64,000 bases of DNA from Candidozyma auris (lineage: Eukaryota; Ascomycota; Pichiomycetes; Serinales; Metschnikowiaceae): the NCBI RefSeq assembly GCF_003013715.1, contig NC_072814.1, forward strand, positions 124,001 through 188,000, given 5' to 3'. Shown here piece after piece: positions 10,336 to 19,682 of this stretch. Under the pieces are notes generated by a model, which had not been told where the DNA came from, searched no databases, and was given only the letters and a program-made list of their open reading frames with translations. Position 1 is the first letter of the stretch; each line of letters opens with the position of its first letter. The translations under genes and the position numbers were made by a program.

Positions 10336-11769
10336 ATGGGCTTGGATCCTCCATTTGGTGCCGATTGTCCGCTGGCATCCCCACTGGTAGATCTAGTGAA
10401 GCCAAGAATTATTTTCTCCTCCAATATACCGCAAAAAGTTCGAGACTGTGTTTCCGAAAGACGTCTTTTCCTAGGCGGATCCAAGAGCAGGCTCGTGGAT
10501 CTAGCTTCAGATATGGGCGAACTAGAGTTTGTTCTCGAACTAAATACCTTGCTCATGAGAAACCGACTATTAACACCGACGGATTTGGTCCGAAAGAAGT
10601 TAGTGTTTGTGGCGAAGAAGAAAGCGCACTCAAAGAAAACTTCCAGAGCACTTCAAGGATTTACAGGTGTTTGGAGGACGGTTTTAGAGATGGCAGACTC
10701 CTCAGAAGTGTTTGTAGTGCTATGGAAAGTGAAGCTTGATTGTTTGCTTATAGATTTAGCGAACGTTAGTGACATTACCATCGAGCTCAAACATGACCAG
10801 CTTTACGAGTCATTACTACGAGATGTTGAGCTCATAAACATAACAAAGACATATATTCGACATAAGCTCCTACTTGGGCTCAAGAACAATTCCAACATCA
10901 CTTCGGACATTTCCGATGCTAATACAATACTACAAGATCTGCCTGTGAATGACTCCTTGCCACTGATGAGGGAATTCTACAATCAGCTTGAAGAGTTTGA
11001 CAATACACTTGCTGACATTACCCTTGACACCAATACTAGCATACCTTTTTTTGAAAAACAGCTAATTTACGAGGATTTTCCTGAATTTGATGTATCTGAT
11101 GAGGACATGAAATTACTACACTCTGACGATAGTGGAAGATGCACCGTTGATGAGGATGAGGATTTCCAGCTCTCGGACGGGCAATACTCAAATATTTTAC
11201 TGCCAGCGGTCCCAAGGCAGACCATCGACACTCCGAAAACTGCGGAAACCTCACCACCAACTCCAAACAAAAATGATCTTCTTAGAAATGAGCTAGTACC
11301 CGAAGAGCCTGATACATCCATTCCTAGAAAAACAATTTTAAGACCGCAGCCACGCACTCCAGTAAGGGGCAAAAGAATTCTCCACTCTTCTCCACGCGAG
11401 GAAAAGGAAGCAAAGACTCGGCCAATTTCTGTTCCTCCTGAAGCATCTCCTAAAGTGACCGATGTACCCGACTTGAAAAAACGACCATCTTTGTCAACTT
11501 TGCAACAGCCATCACTACAAAAAAAATCGTCCACTTCTTCTTTTGCAATGATCAGCACTGACGAGAACTATGGCTTGGAGTATGCCTTTAGAGACAAATC
11601 CCCTACAGTTCCATCATATATCAAGCAAGACAAAAAGTTCAAGTTTATCAAGGTTGGTAAAGTGCAGAAATTTGTCAATTTGTTCGAGGAACAAGCACCT
11701 GCCTCTACACCTACCAGTAGATACACTTCTCGCACTGGCAGTCCGCTTAGAGGCTCGAAGCTCAGGTAA
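10336..11769 (+). CDS. Possible Aim44/Gps1-like bud-neck protein
   Basis: 477 residues starting at MGLDPPFGADCPLASP. The N-terminal about 170 residues look folded (repeated KLVFVAKKK and VWRTVLEMADSS, then FVVLWKVKLD). The middle is acidic. The last third is Ser/Pro/Lys-rich and ends in YIKQDKKFKFIKVGKVQKF plus VNLFEE. That basic-aromatic block resembles a conserved C-terminal motif I associate with Aim44 (a bud-neck, Rho-signalling protein), but I cannot confirm it. The ATG at 10336 is the first in frame. An exact copy of a promoter word lies at 11502-11526. It converges on MED22, with 28 bp between them. Confidence 0.7.
   Translation: MGLDPPFGADCPLASPLVDLVKPRIIFSSNIPQKVRDCVSERRLFLGGSKSRLVDLASDMGELEFVLELNTLLMRNRLLTPTDLVRKKLVFVAKKKAHSKKTSRALQGFTGVWRTVLEMADSSEVFVVLWKVKLDCLLIDLANVSDITIELKHDQLYESLLRDVELINITKTYIRHKLLLGLKNNSNITSDISDANTILQDLPVNDSLPLMREFYNQLEEFDNTLADITLDTNTSIPFFEKQLIYEDFPEFDVSDEDMKLLHSDDSGRCTVDEDEDFQLSDGQYSNILLPAVPRQTIDTPKTAETSPPTPNKNDLLRNELVPEEPDTSIPRKTILRPQPRTPVRGKRILHSSPREEKEAKTRPISVPPEASPKVTDVPDLKKRPSLSTLQQPSLQKKSSTSSFAMISTDENYGLEYAFRDKSPTVPSYIKQDKKFKFIKVGKVQKFVNLFEEQAPASTPTSRYTSRTGSPLRGSKLR
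11502..11526 (+). repeat. 25-bp direct repeat, coding copy
   Basis: Second copy of the word at 10080-10104. Here it encodes part of QQPSLQKK near residue 390 of the host protein. The two copies are 1,422 bp apart. Confidence 0.9.
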
Positions 11770-11797
11770 GTACTTAACGAATGAACGAATACTCATC

Positions 11798-12184
11798 TCA
11801 ATTCTTCTCCAATAATGAAATTTTCTCTATCAATCTGTTGAACTCCTCAAATACTTTTTGAATCTCTTCGCTACTAGCTTCCCGTCTATCCTCCTCGGGC
11901 CTCACTTTCATAGTATCCAAGCACCATGTTTCTCGAAGACTTCTTGTTATTGATAGCAAGTCCTTACAGAGTCGTATTATGTTGAGAGCGTCCGACTCTA
12001 ATGTCAAGTTTTCCACAGCAAGCAGCTCTTTGGACTTGTTCTGGATGATAGCCTTGTCGAATACCTCTTGGAAGTTCTCGAGGATTTGATAGATATTTGT
12101 ATCGATTTTTTCTGACTATTAGCAATTGCCGTAATGACTTCATGATTTATACATACTTAGTAGGGAGACAGATTTCTGCTGCAT
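11798..12184 (-). CDS. MED22: Mediator head subunit Med22/Srb6 (two exons)
   Basis: Small Mediator head-module subunit used by RNA polymerase II. Exon 1 (12184-12157) encodes MQQKSVSLL and exon 2 (12111-11798) the rest; spliced length is 113 residues, close to the yeast 121. The N-terminal helix KKIDTNIYQILENFQEVFDK and the helix IIRLCKDLLSITRSLRETW match Med22. The C-terminus is a predicted helix (EEIQKVFEEFNRLIEK). Without splicing, only the C-terminal 72 residues would follow a start codon. Its 5' end is 208 bp from the 3' end of MTC4. Confidence 0.85.
12112..12156 (-). other. MED22 intron (45 nt)
   Basis: Minus strand: donor GTATGT, branch TGCTAAT, acceptor CAG seven nt past the branch A. 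A nearer TAG, 3 nt past the branch A, must be skipped to keep the frame (A|AA, Lys). At 45 nt this is a very short intron. Confidence 0.82.
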
Positions 12185-12392
12185 TTTGGTTGAGACAGAC
12201 TTGACTTGATGCTGTCTGAATTTGTTACGCGCGAATATCAACATCTACAACACGATCGGTTGGACTACGACGTAAATCATTAGTTTATAAAATGCAATGT
12301 ACATTACTTGAACCATTAGAGAGTAAATTATCCGTACTAAACGTAATTGAGGATCGTCATTAGTGAGCGTCCCGAACCAGGATCTGCTTGTG

Positions 12393-14453
12393 TCAAACTC
12401 CGAACAAAAGGGACGTCACCTTCCAAATGATCCTCAATATGAACATGATAAACTTGTAGATGTTCACCACAAGCCATGTGAGTCTCAAAAGCATGACAAT
12501 GAGGTTCTCTAGCAAAAAGTATAGTGCTTTGTAGTTGCCTCCATCGGTAAACGTTACATCGCGCTCTCGACTGAGGGAGGAGACGGCCACGCTTCCAAAG
12601 AGTGACTGGTTCACTTTGTCGAGGTTCTCGTTAACTTTCTTCATGTCAAGTGTAAGCGAAGTATTGATCTCACCCATTGAACGATCAGTAGCACTAAGAA
12701 GGTGGTCGATCTTCACAGCGTATTTATCATTGATGATATGCATGAGAGACTTGCATTCGCTTAAAAAACCAGTGTAAAAGGATTCATGGGCTGGAAGTTG
12801 ACTGTCGTTGACCAGTACAATGTCATGAAGAAGGATGTTAATCTTTTCCTCGAGAATCCTATCGCAGCGATCAGATGTAGACCTAACTAGATGAGGAAAT
12901 ACGGTCGTTAAAAATGCGTGGTGAAGGTTTAGATGCTGTGCCATGTATTCTCCTGTTTCAAAGGCTTTTCGAAGTGCAATATCCTTATCGTTTAGCGGTG
13001 GCGACAACAGGATATTGTCGGGTTCTTGAGGCTCAATGTTTGACTGTGATCTTGAATGCAATGGTGTAATGAGTATATCATCAAGGTTGACTTTGCTTCT
13101 GTTCAAGCTTGCATACTCATCATGTTGGACATCTCCTTTTGTATCTGTCAACTCGTTAGTTGATGTGATGCCTGTGTCGATTTTGATGACTGGAAGATTA
13201 TGCAGTGATTTAGTGCCTTCAAAAAATTCAGAACCTTCATTATTTTGGGGACTCTGGTAGATACCATTTGAATCAGAATCTGATTTCGACTGATTATTCA
13301 TCTTCATCTTCAAAAGACTTTCAAATGATTTCTGGCGGGGATTGCTTGAATTCTCGAGGTCCGAATTGGAGTTTGCCTCGCTGCTTGTACTTCCGTAAAG
13401 ACGTTTTGCCTTTTGTTTGATATTTTTACCGATGTTGCGGCCGGAGGAGGATTTTAAACGTTGCTGTTCTTTCTCTTCAGAACCAGCTGCCTCGCTCCAC
13501 AACTTGTCATGTAAGCGGTTCTGTGTAGTTGGACGGTTAGAGGTATCTTCAAAGGATATAACTGAGTGTGCCGGTCGCTCCGGGTTGGGAAACCATAGTT
13601 CACCATGTGGGTTTCGAAGCTCGTGCCAGTGAGATGCCCTCCATGCATTATCATGAACTAGCTCGTTAAGTTCAACACCCCAAAGCATCTTCCATGGTCT
13701 CCCGTTCAGCTTTCTATGCGAGCTGAACACATTGCACGCTAGTGGAAGAGTCGCATAGGGCAAAGATGGCGGCTGCTCGTGGTATTTGGCTCTAATGGCT
13801 CTATTTCGTATGATCTGCAACGGATTGTAGACACCCTCGACACCCGGGTACTTAACTTCGCCCAGGTAGTCTTCCTGGCATTTTGTCAACCAGTGGTACT
13901 TCAAGGATAAAACAGCCATTACTGTATCTTTTCTGTTTTTAGTTGTTCTCGATATCTGAAGCTTCTGCTCATTTTTCGGCCCCAGCCCAGTGCCTGGACC
14001 CTTTTGGTCATCTAAAGCGTCAACGACATTGTAATGAACATTCATGGCTTTCCCTGATTCCAAAAGAAAGTTGGCAAGACGTTTTACACCAACATCTTTC
14101 TCTTCATTATTGTCGTGATCCCATACTGCTTGTGGTGTATGAAGAACTTCCCCCTCGTCATCATTCAACGAATGTGCCTCTTCTAGAGCAGTTCCTGGCT
14201 CAGATGAGCCCACTGCATCATCTAAATCAGCATCAAAATCAAACCCAGGGCCAGCCCGATGTCGTTTTATGGAAAGAGTTTTCTTTTTCCGTATTTTTCT
14301 GTTCCGTGCTGATGTGCTATAAGTTTCAATCCTGTTCCGTTCCTGTGCTGCTGGCATGGGTGTTATTCGAAGGGAGGCCAATGGAGACTTTGACACCCCC
14401 AGCTTGCTCCCACTGTCTTTGTCGACACTTAGAAAGCCATCTTGGACGGCCAT
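12393..14453 (-). CDS. MTC4: Maintenance of telomere capping protein Mtc4
   Basis: 686 residues. Resembles fungal Mtc4, a protein of poorly known function whose loss is synthetic with a telomere-capping mutant in yeast. The recognisable block is LSLKYHWLTKCQEDY, then YPGVEGVYNPLQIIRNRAIR, with WGVELNELVHDNAWRASHWH after it. The N-terminus is basic (RNRKIRKKKTLSIKRHR). The central region is Ser/Asn-rich and disordered. The C-terminus has a coiled-coil-like stretch and ends in about 45 hydrophobic residues (ALYFLLENLIVMLLRLTWLV to LLFGV), likely membrane anchors. The ATG at 14453 is the first in frame. It is divergent from the thioredoxin gene. Confidence 0.75.
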   Translation of the reverse strand: MAVQDGFLSVDKDSGSKLGVSKSPLASLRITPMPAAQERNRIETYSTSARNRKIRKKKTLSIKRHRAGPGFDFDADLDDAVGSSEPGTALEEAHSLNDDEGEVLHTPQAVWDHDNNEEKDVGVKRLANFLLESGKAMNVHYNVVDALDDQKGPGTGLGPKNEQKLQISRTTKNRKDTVMAVLSLKYHWLTKCQEDYLGEVKYPGVEGVYNPLQIIRNRAIRAKYHEQPPSLPYATLPLACNVFSSHRKLNGRPWKMLWGVELNELVHDNAWRASHWHELRNPHGELWFPNPERPAHSVISFEDTSNRPTTQNRLHDKLWSEAAGSEEKEQQRLKSSSGRNIGKNIKQKAKRLYGSTSSEANSNSDLENSSNPRQKSFESLLKMKMNNQSKSDSDSNGIYQSPQNNEGSEFFEGTKSLHNLPVIKIDTGITSTNELTDTKGDVQHDEYASLNRSKVNLDDILITPLHSRSQSNIEPQEPDNILLSPPLNDKDIALRKAFETGEYMAQHLNLHHAFLTTVFPHLVRSTSDRCDRILEEKINILLHDIVLVNDSQLPAHESFYTGFLSECKSLMHIINDKYAVKIDHLLSATDRSMGEINTSLTLDMKKVNENLDKVNQSLFGSVAVSSLSRERDVTFTDGGNYKALYFLLENLIVMLLRLTWLVVNIYKFIMFILRIIWKVTSLLFGV

Positions 14454-14766
14454 TCGGGAGCTGAACAAACAGTGTATACGAGGCAAAGTGGCTCAACTCC
14501 TTGGGGTACACCTTATGCGGCTTTGCGCAGTCCTTAGGAGGTGCAACGGCTAGTTATCAGGAAGCAACTATAGTAAAGTAAGATAATTTTGTATGCTATA
14601 AATCCAGTTGAAAGATGATAAGCAGTATAGTTGCAAGATGTTACAACGTTAGCTGTTGTTTCTAGAATTCCCCGTGGGTGACTCACGTGCCGTCTTTAGT
14701 GCTAGGTATACCATTCAAAGCAATCGCATCCAAATTAGTGTTCCTCTAGTAAATCGACAGGACAAT
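14454..14766. other. Intergenic: divergent MTC4 / thioredoxin promoter
   Basis: 313 bp. It holds a TCACGTG (Cbf1-type) site at 14685-14691, about 75 bp before the thioredoxin start; otherwise nothing notable. Confidence 0.5.
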
Positions 14767-15753
14767 ATGCCGACGATCCAGTTCATCAAAACCCAAAATG
14801 ACTTCGATCAGTGCTTGCAGAAAAACAAGTATCTCGTAGCTCAATTCACCGCTTCGTGGTGTGGGCCTTGTCAGGCTATCAAACCCATGGTTGATGATCT
14901 CTACAACTCAGAGAGATACCAGCGGTTAGAGATCGTGAGAGTTGACTTAGATGCCAATAGAGAGGTTGCTTCCAAATATAATATTACGAGTGTTCCAACT
15001 TTCATTTTTTTCGAGAACGGTAAGGAAACAAGTCGTGTCAAGGGCGCCTCGCCAAAAATGATTGAGAGCTTTGATCAATTGAACTCCAAAGCCGTGGCTG
15101 ACCCTACTGCCTCTGCTCGTAGCTCAAGCAGCTCTGAGCTGTCTGCAAATACTCCAAAGGAGCTCGCTTCCCTCATTCCCAAGGGCTACCTGATCCTCAA
15201 TGATGTGATCCACTTCGCCGAGTTGGTTTCATTAAACACTTTGCCATTGGTGAAAAAGGAAGAGGCCAAGCCTAGTGATGTGTTCAAGTTGAACGATAAA
15301 CACAGTGCTGTGGTATCAGACGCAGACTCACAAACATTATTCTTCCTTCCTTTGAACAACATCTGTAAGGTATACTCTGTGCTTCTCAGATTGGCTGAAC
15401 CCGACAAATATGACGATGCAGAGCTTGAGTTGGATGAGGACGAGTTGAAGGAAGAGACACAGGTGCCACAAACCCTTAAAGTGTGGACGAACAAGCCAGG
15501 TATCATGTCTTTCGAAGATGCTGCAAGCGACAACAACGCTCCGCATGTGGAGAAGATTGACCTCAACAAGGTAAAAGACGGGTGGTATGAGGCCAAACTA
15601 AAATTTGTCCGTTTTCAGGGCGTTCAAAACTTAACCATCTTCATAGACGGAGAAGACGAGGACAAGCACATCATCATTAATAGAATTGTCATTGTTGGTA
15701 CTAGCGGGGACTCTAGAGAGCAAGGATCAGTACAGCCGCTTGAAGACGAATGA
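14767..15753 (+). CDS. Thioredoxin-like protein with C-terminal PITH domain (Txl1/TXNL1 type)
   Basis: 328 residues. Residues 1-105 form a thioredoxin fold with active site WCGPC (31-35) and the cis-proline TSVPTF. A Ser-rich linker follows (about 115-130) and then a PITH domain (about 140-320; FKLNDKHSAVVS, LKVWTNKPGIMSFEDA, VRFQGVQNLTIFIDG, INRIVIVGT). In animals and fission yeast this architecture binds the 26S proteasome lid and links redox state to proteasomes. S. cerevisiae lacks a clear counterpart as far as I know. A CTG codon at 15139 in the poly-Ser linker would be Ser in a CTG-clade yeast. The ATG at 14767 begins the thioredoxin fold. Confidence 0.9.
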   Translation: MPTIQFIKTQNDFDQCLQKNKYLVAQFTASWCGPCQAIKPMVDDLYNSERYQRLEIVRVDLDANREVASKYNITSVPTFIFFENGKETSRVKGASPKMIESFDQLNSKAVADPTASARSSSSSELSANTPKELASLIPKGYLILNDVIHFAELVSLNTLPLVKKEEAKPSDVFKLNDKHSAVVSDADSQTLFFLPLNNICKVYSVLLRLAEPDKYDDAELELDEDELKEETQVPQTLKVWTNKPGIMSFEDAASDNNAPHVEKIDLNKVKDGWYEAKLKFVRFQGVQNLTIFIDGEDEDKHIIINRIVIVGTSGDSREQGSVQPLEDE

Positions 15754-16710
15754 GGAAATCGATGGGTTAGAAGGTATCCAAAACTGAATGTCTGGATAGC
15801 TATGGACAATTTGCAGCATTCCCTTCACATATCACTTGGAAATGTTGCGTAGAAATATTTTCTCCTCCCTTTGAAGCTGGAGGTCTTCACCAGATGCTCT
15901 AGATTCCACATCAGTTACTGACATGAAACAAATGACATTTTAAATTTAGTCGCTTACAATAATGTGACAATAGGCTCTGTAGATTTGACAGGCGGTTCAT
16001 GCAGACTCATGTTGGCGTCACAAGAGCCATCTTTCTCAAGTAGCCAAAGATTGAAAAATGATAATACACCATAAAGTAGGGAAAAATAGAAAGAGAAAGA
16101 GGATAATTAGGAAAAAAAAAAAAAAAATTGCCGTCCGTATAGTGCTGTTGAACTCAGTCTCTTTTTGTGGCCACTCAAAGATCCCGCAATTGCGAGGATA
16201 AAATGTCGATATTCTTTCGCTTGCGAAGATTAACAACCCGCACCTTGACACATTTCATCTCCACGGCGTCAGACTTCAAGAATCATGTGAATGTGCAAGA
16301 AACCTAAGCATCCAAAAGTATAAGAATAAATCTGTTTCCTTATGAAATTTATTTATTGGCCTTTGCCTGAGTTCATCTTCAATTGCTAATTATTCATCAG
16401 TTATCTAGTCGGCTCGGTTCACAGAAGAGCAAAGAAACAGCGCGCTGGGGAGGCGAAAACGCCGCTGAGTACGGAAAAAAAGAGAGAGCGTCTTCAGCGC
16501 CAAAGCTCTCTTTGGCTCTCTCACCATTTGTCTGCCTGTCTCTGTTCTCTGTATATAGAACAGAGCCTTACGCTACAACTCAAACCCACTCTCAAACTTG
16601 CCTGGAAACGTGAATATTTCCTGTTGACTTCTGCCATCGCCGTGCATCAGTTTTCTTAATTTGCATCTTCTTTTGAGCATTTTTTCTAAATCAACAAATA
16701 CATCTAATTT
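15754..16710. other. Intergenic, 957 bp
   Basis: Promoter region of the LETM1 gene. I see homopolymer runs (15 A from about 16115) and AG/CT-rich sequence near 16480-16540. One small ORF at 16203-16307 is discussed among the findings. No tRNA or other RNA gene is evident. Confidence 0.5.
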
Positions 16711-18106
16711 ATGCTTTCTAGAGGCTTACTAGTTCGGCACGTGCGTTGTTCGCCTTCCCGTTTGGCCCTAGCCAGGGCATCGGTGGTTCTTGTGCCTGTC
16801 AATGGACGTCTTGTTGCTAGCCCGGTGCGCTTCCAAAGTACAAAGAGTGCAATTTCCGAGAAGGAGAGTGGCAAAGTGGCCAACGAGGTAATTCGAAAGG
16901 CTGATGGGCCTCTGACCGAGGTGGTTGCCGAGGGCTCCGAGTAAGCCAGTGGAGAAGACGAAACCAACGATCTGGGAGAAGGTGAAACACGAGGCAGCTC
17001 ACTATTGGCATGGTACCAAATTGTTGGGCTACGAAATCAAGGTGTCGACAAAATTGTTGATCAAAATGGTCTCGGGCTACGGCTTGTCCAGAAGAGAGAA
17101 CAACCAGTTGCAGAGAACTATTGTCGATGTGATTCGGTTGGTGCCTTTCTCCATGTTTGTTCTCGTGCCCTTTGCGGAGTTGTTGTTGCCTGTGGCATTG
17201 AAGATTTTCCCTAACTTGTTGCCTTCCACGTACCAGTCCAAGCTGGACATCAAGAAGAAGCGTGCAGATTTGTCTAAGAAGAGGGTCAGCGCCTCAGAGT
17301 ATATCAAGAAGACTATGGAGGAGAGCGGCCTCAAGTTGTCCAAAAAGATTTCTGAGGAAGAGAAGCAGGCTTTCGTCAGCTTCTTCGATATCATCTCTAT
17401 GGGTAAGACTCCCGAAAGAGAACACTTGATCAAGGTTGCAAGAATGTTCAAAAACGATCAGGTTTTGGATAACTTGTCTCGTCCACAATTAGTCGCCATG
17501 GCAAAGTATATGTCCTTGAGACCTTTTGGCACTGACTCAATTTTGCGTTACCAGATCAGACACCGTTTGTTGACCATTATTAAGGATGACAAGGCCATCG
17601 ACTATGAGGGTGTGGAATCCTTGACTATTCCTGAATTGCACGTGGCTTGTTCTCAGAGAGGTATCAAGACTCAGGATGTCTCTCCTGGTCGCTTGAGAGA
17701 AGACTTGGAGACTTGGTTGGATTTGAGATTAAGGCAGAAGATCCCATCCACCCTTTTGATCCTTTCCTCTGCTTACACCTATGGTGAGCACACTCAGGGA
17801 ATCGACACATACTACGACGCATTGTTGGCAGTCTTGTCCTCTATTCCTGATGAGGTTTACAACGTTGCCAAGTTGAGCATGTCGGACGACTCCAAGTTGA
17901 AGTTGAACATCTTGAAGGAACAAGATGAGATGATCAACGAAGAGAACTTGAGAGAGAAAGACACTGTCAACAACATCAAGGACAACATTCAGTTGGACGA
18001 GTACGAGGATACTGCTAGTGAAGGTATGAAGATCGAGGAAGATGGAAGTAACAAGGAGAAGGATGCGAATGAGAAGGGTGATGACAAAAGCAGTGATAAA
18101 AAATAG
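16711..18106 (+). CDS. MDM38: LETM1 family inner-membrane protein (Mdm38/Ylh47), frame broken
   Basis: LETM1 proteins sit in the mitochondrial inner membrane, bind mitoribosomes and affect K+/H+ exchange. The first part (16711 to about 16941) encodes a presequence-like MLSRGLLVRHVRCSPSRLAL and ends at TAA 16942-16944. The LETM1 body is in the +1 frame from about 16943 (PVEKTKPTIWEKVKHEAAHY, GTKLLG, the core GLSRRENNQLQRTIVDVIRL, membrane segment VPFSMFVLVPFAELLLPVAL, then a ribosome-binding-like domain and an acidic tail). The switch must occur between 16916 and 16944; skipping T16942 would join them. No intron signals fit. Together about 465 residues. Mdm38 and Ylh47 are paralogues in S. cerevisiae; I cannot choose between them. 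Confidence 0.88.
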
Positions 18107-18248
18107 AGAGGTGACCTCCCGAAATAAATATTCTAGGCACCGGTATCACATCACAAGTGTGACAACGAATTTATGATATATTTATATATACGCACATTAC
18201 AAATATCATTCAACCCATGCATTAAGTATTATTTATACTAGGCGCCAA

Positions 18249-18710
18249 TCAGTTCTTGCCGGTAGAACCAAAACCTCCTTCTCCTCTATCTGTGTTATCC
18301 AACTCTTCCTGAGTAATTACAGAAATCTCAGCATTGACAATGCGCTCCAAAACCAATTGAGCTATGCGGTCACCTGCTTTGATCTCAAAGTCCTTCTCGG
18401 AGTGATTGAAAAGAACGACTTTCACTTCACCCCTATAGTCAGCATCAATGACACCGGCACCAGTGGAAATGCCGTGCTTGACCGCCAAGCCAGACCTTGG
18501 AGCAACTCTACCATAGGTACCAGCTGGCACAATAATAGAGATGTCAGTTGCCACGAGACCCTGGCCATGAGCTGTGATCACGGCTTCCTCAGCCGCGTAA
18601 AGATCGTAACCCGCCGCCAATGCAGAACCCTTAGTTGGCACCTTTGCTCTTTCTGAGCGTAAAAAGACTTTGAGGTCGTCGTCAACTTTCTGCTTTTTCT
18701 CGGTGGTCAT
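18249..18710 (-). CDS. DUT1: dUTP pyrophosphatase
   Basis: 153-residue trimeric dUTPase. It converts dUTP to dUMP and pyrophosphate, keeping uracil out of DNA and feeding dTMP synthesis. All five motifs are present: [10 protein letters not shown] (32-41), PRSGLA (71-76), GVIDADYRG (86-94, with the catalytic Asp), RIAQLVLE (115-122) and [10 protein letters not shown] (142-151). The ATG at 18710 gives the expected length. Two ACGCGA-type sites in the 102-bp upstream gap suggest G1/S control. Confidence 0.97.
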   Translation of the reverse strand: MTTEKKQKVDDDLKVFLRSERAKVPTKGSALAAGYDLYAAEEAVITAHGQGLVATDISIIVPAGTYGRVAPRSGLAVKHGISTGAGVIDADYRGEVKVVLFNHSEKDFEIKAGDRIAQLVLERIVNAEISVITQEELDNTDRGEGGFGSTGKN

Positions 18711-18760
18711 GATGGTCGATGTGGTAAGAGATGCTTGAGATTGTTCAAAAATGCGTCCCG

Positions 18761-18795
18761 TCGCGTACCTCTGCGCGCCTCACTAGAAACGCGAA
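18761..18795. promoter_or_regulatory. MCB-like sites upstream of DUT1
   Basis: TCGCGT (18761-18766, i.e. ACGCGA on the minus strand) and ACGCGAA (18789-18795) lie 51 and 79 bp upstream of the DUT1 ATG. In yeasts, MBF binds ACGCGN boxes of S-phase genes. Confidence 0.45.
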
Positions 18796-18812
18796 TGAAT
18801 ACTACACGACGT

Positions 18813-19682
18813 TTATTCGAAACCAAGGTATGATTGGCGGCTTAGACAGTCGTGAAGCCGAACGTTAAGAATGTTCGGTATTGAGTCTTCAGGCAATTGA
18901 TGGAGTGTATCGCCAGAAACTCTAACATTAGCGGGCCGCACAGTCTCCAGCTCATCTATATTTAGCGGTAGACCCTCGAGAGACTTGCTGGATTGTTTGT
19001 GAACACTTTGAAATAAAACAAGCTGTATTAGGGTGATGACTAAGTCGGTGATGATAAGCTGGTAGAGCCCAAGCTGCCAGAGCTTAAGCCAAAGACTCGC
19101 AGAAATATCGTAGTTCTGTTCAACTGATTCACCAATGAAAGAAACTAGCCACCATGAACCATTTATCAAGTTTTTCAAGGCGCCTTGGTCGGCTATCAGT
19201 TTTATCCAGAGAGCGAAGAGTGCGTGGTAGAGCACCACAAGAAGAAACTTCCCATACAACGATAGGCAGATCATTTTGGTGGTGTTTGATCGCATATTTG
19301 CTTGGTTTTCACCGCTCTCTTGCTCCCTTCGAGTCGTAGTTTCGTTGATGGTCTCTAGTAGGGACCAGTTTCCAGGCTCCACAATTGCTTTGACTGAGAT
19401 CATCGATAAGGCCATAAGGTCTAGTAAGAATGGCAAAAGACATGCCATGTGGCAAAACTTAACCAACTGATAGCCCATCAATATGTAAACACATCCTTGG
19501 AGTTGAGTCAACATATGACGCTGTCCCTTTGCTTTAGTTACAAGGTACTCAGACTTGTTGAAGGCGGTGAGCTCATCTTCCTCCACAGATAACGTGTTCC
19601 ACTTGTTGACCACAGCTCGTGAGGATGACATGGTTGACGCTTCTGTACCCGTGGAAAATGACCCGGGCATCAAGGAGCCCAT
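18813..19682 (-). CDS. Multi-pass membrane protein, possibly DUF1746 (Dsc4-like)
   Basis: 289 residues with about four hydrophobic segments: GCVYILMGYQLVKFCHMACL, PFLLDLMALSMISVKAIV, YGKFLLVVLYHALFALWIKL and LWQLGLYQLIITDLVITLIQ. The layout and the LINGSWWLVSFIGE motif before the last segment resemble DUF1746 proteins, one of which (Dsc4) is part of the fission yeast Golgi Dsc E3 ligase. This match is from memory of the pattern and is weak. Both tails are polar. The ATG at 19682 is the first; MSSSRAVV 17 codons later is an alternative. Its stop lies 102 bp from the DUT1 start. Confidence 0.7.
   Translation of the reverse strand: MGSLMPGSFSTGTEASTMSSSRAVVNKWNTLSVEEDELTAFNKSEYLVTKAKGQRHMLTQLQGCVYILMGYQLVKFCHMACLLPFLLDLMALSMISVKAIVEPGNWSLLETINETTTRREQESGENQANMRSNTTKMICLSLYGKFLLVVLYHALFALWIKLIADQGALKNLINGSWWLVSFIGESVEQNYDISASLWLKLWQLGLYQLIITDLVITLIQLVLFQSVHKQSSKSLEGLPLNIDELETVRPANVRVSGDTLHQLPEDSIPNILNVRLHDCLSRQSYLGFE

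Noticed and set aside
10218..10739. 173-codon ORF overlapping the 10336 gene in another frame
   Set aside because: It starts at a non-ATG upstream codon, and its composition looks like a frame shadow of the real gene.
16036..16251. 71-codon minus-strand ORF with a Phe run
   Set aside because: The Phe run comes from the poly-A tract at about 16115-16129; no other support.
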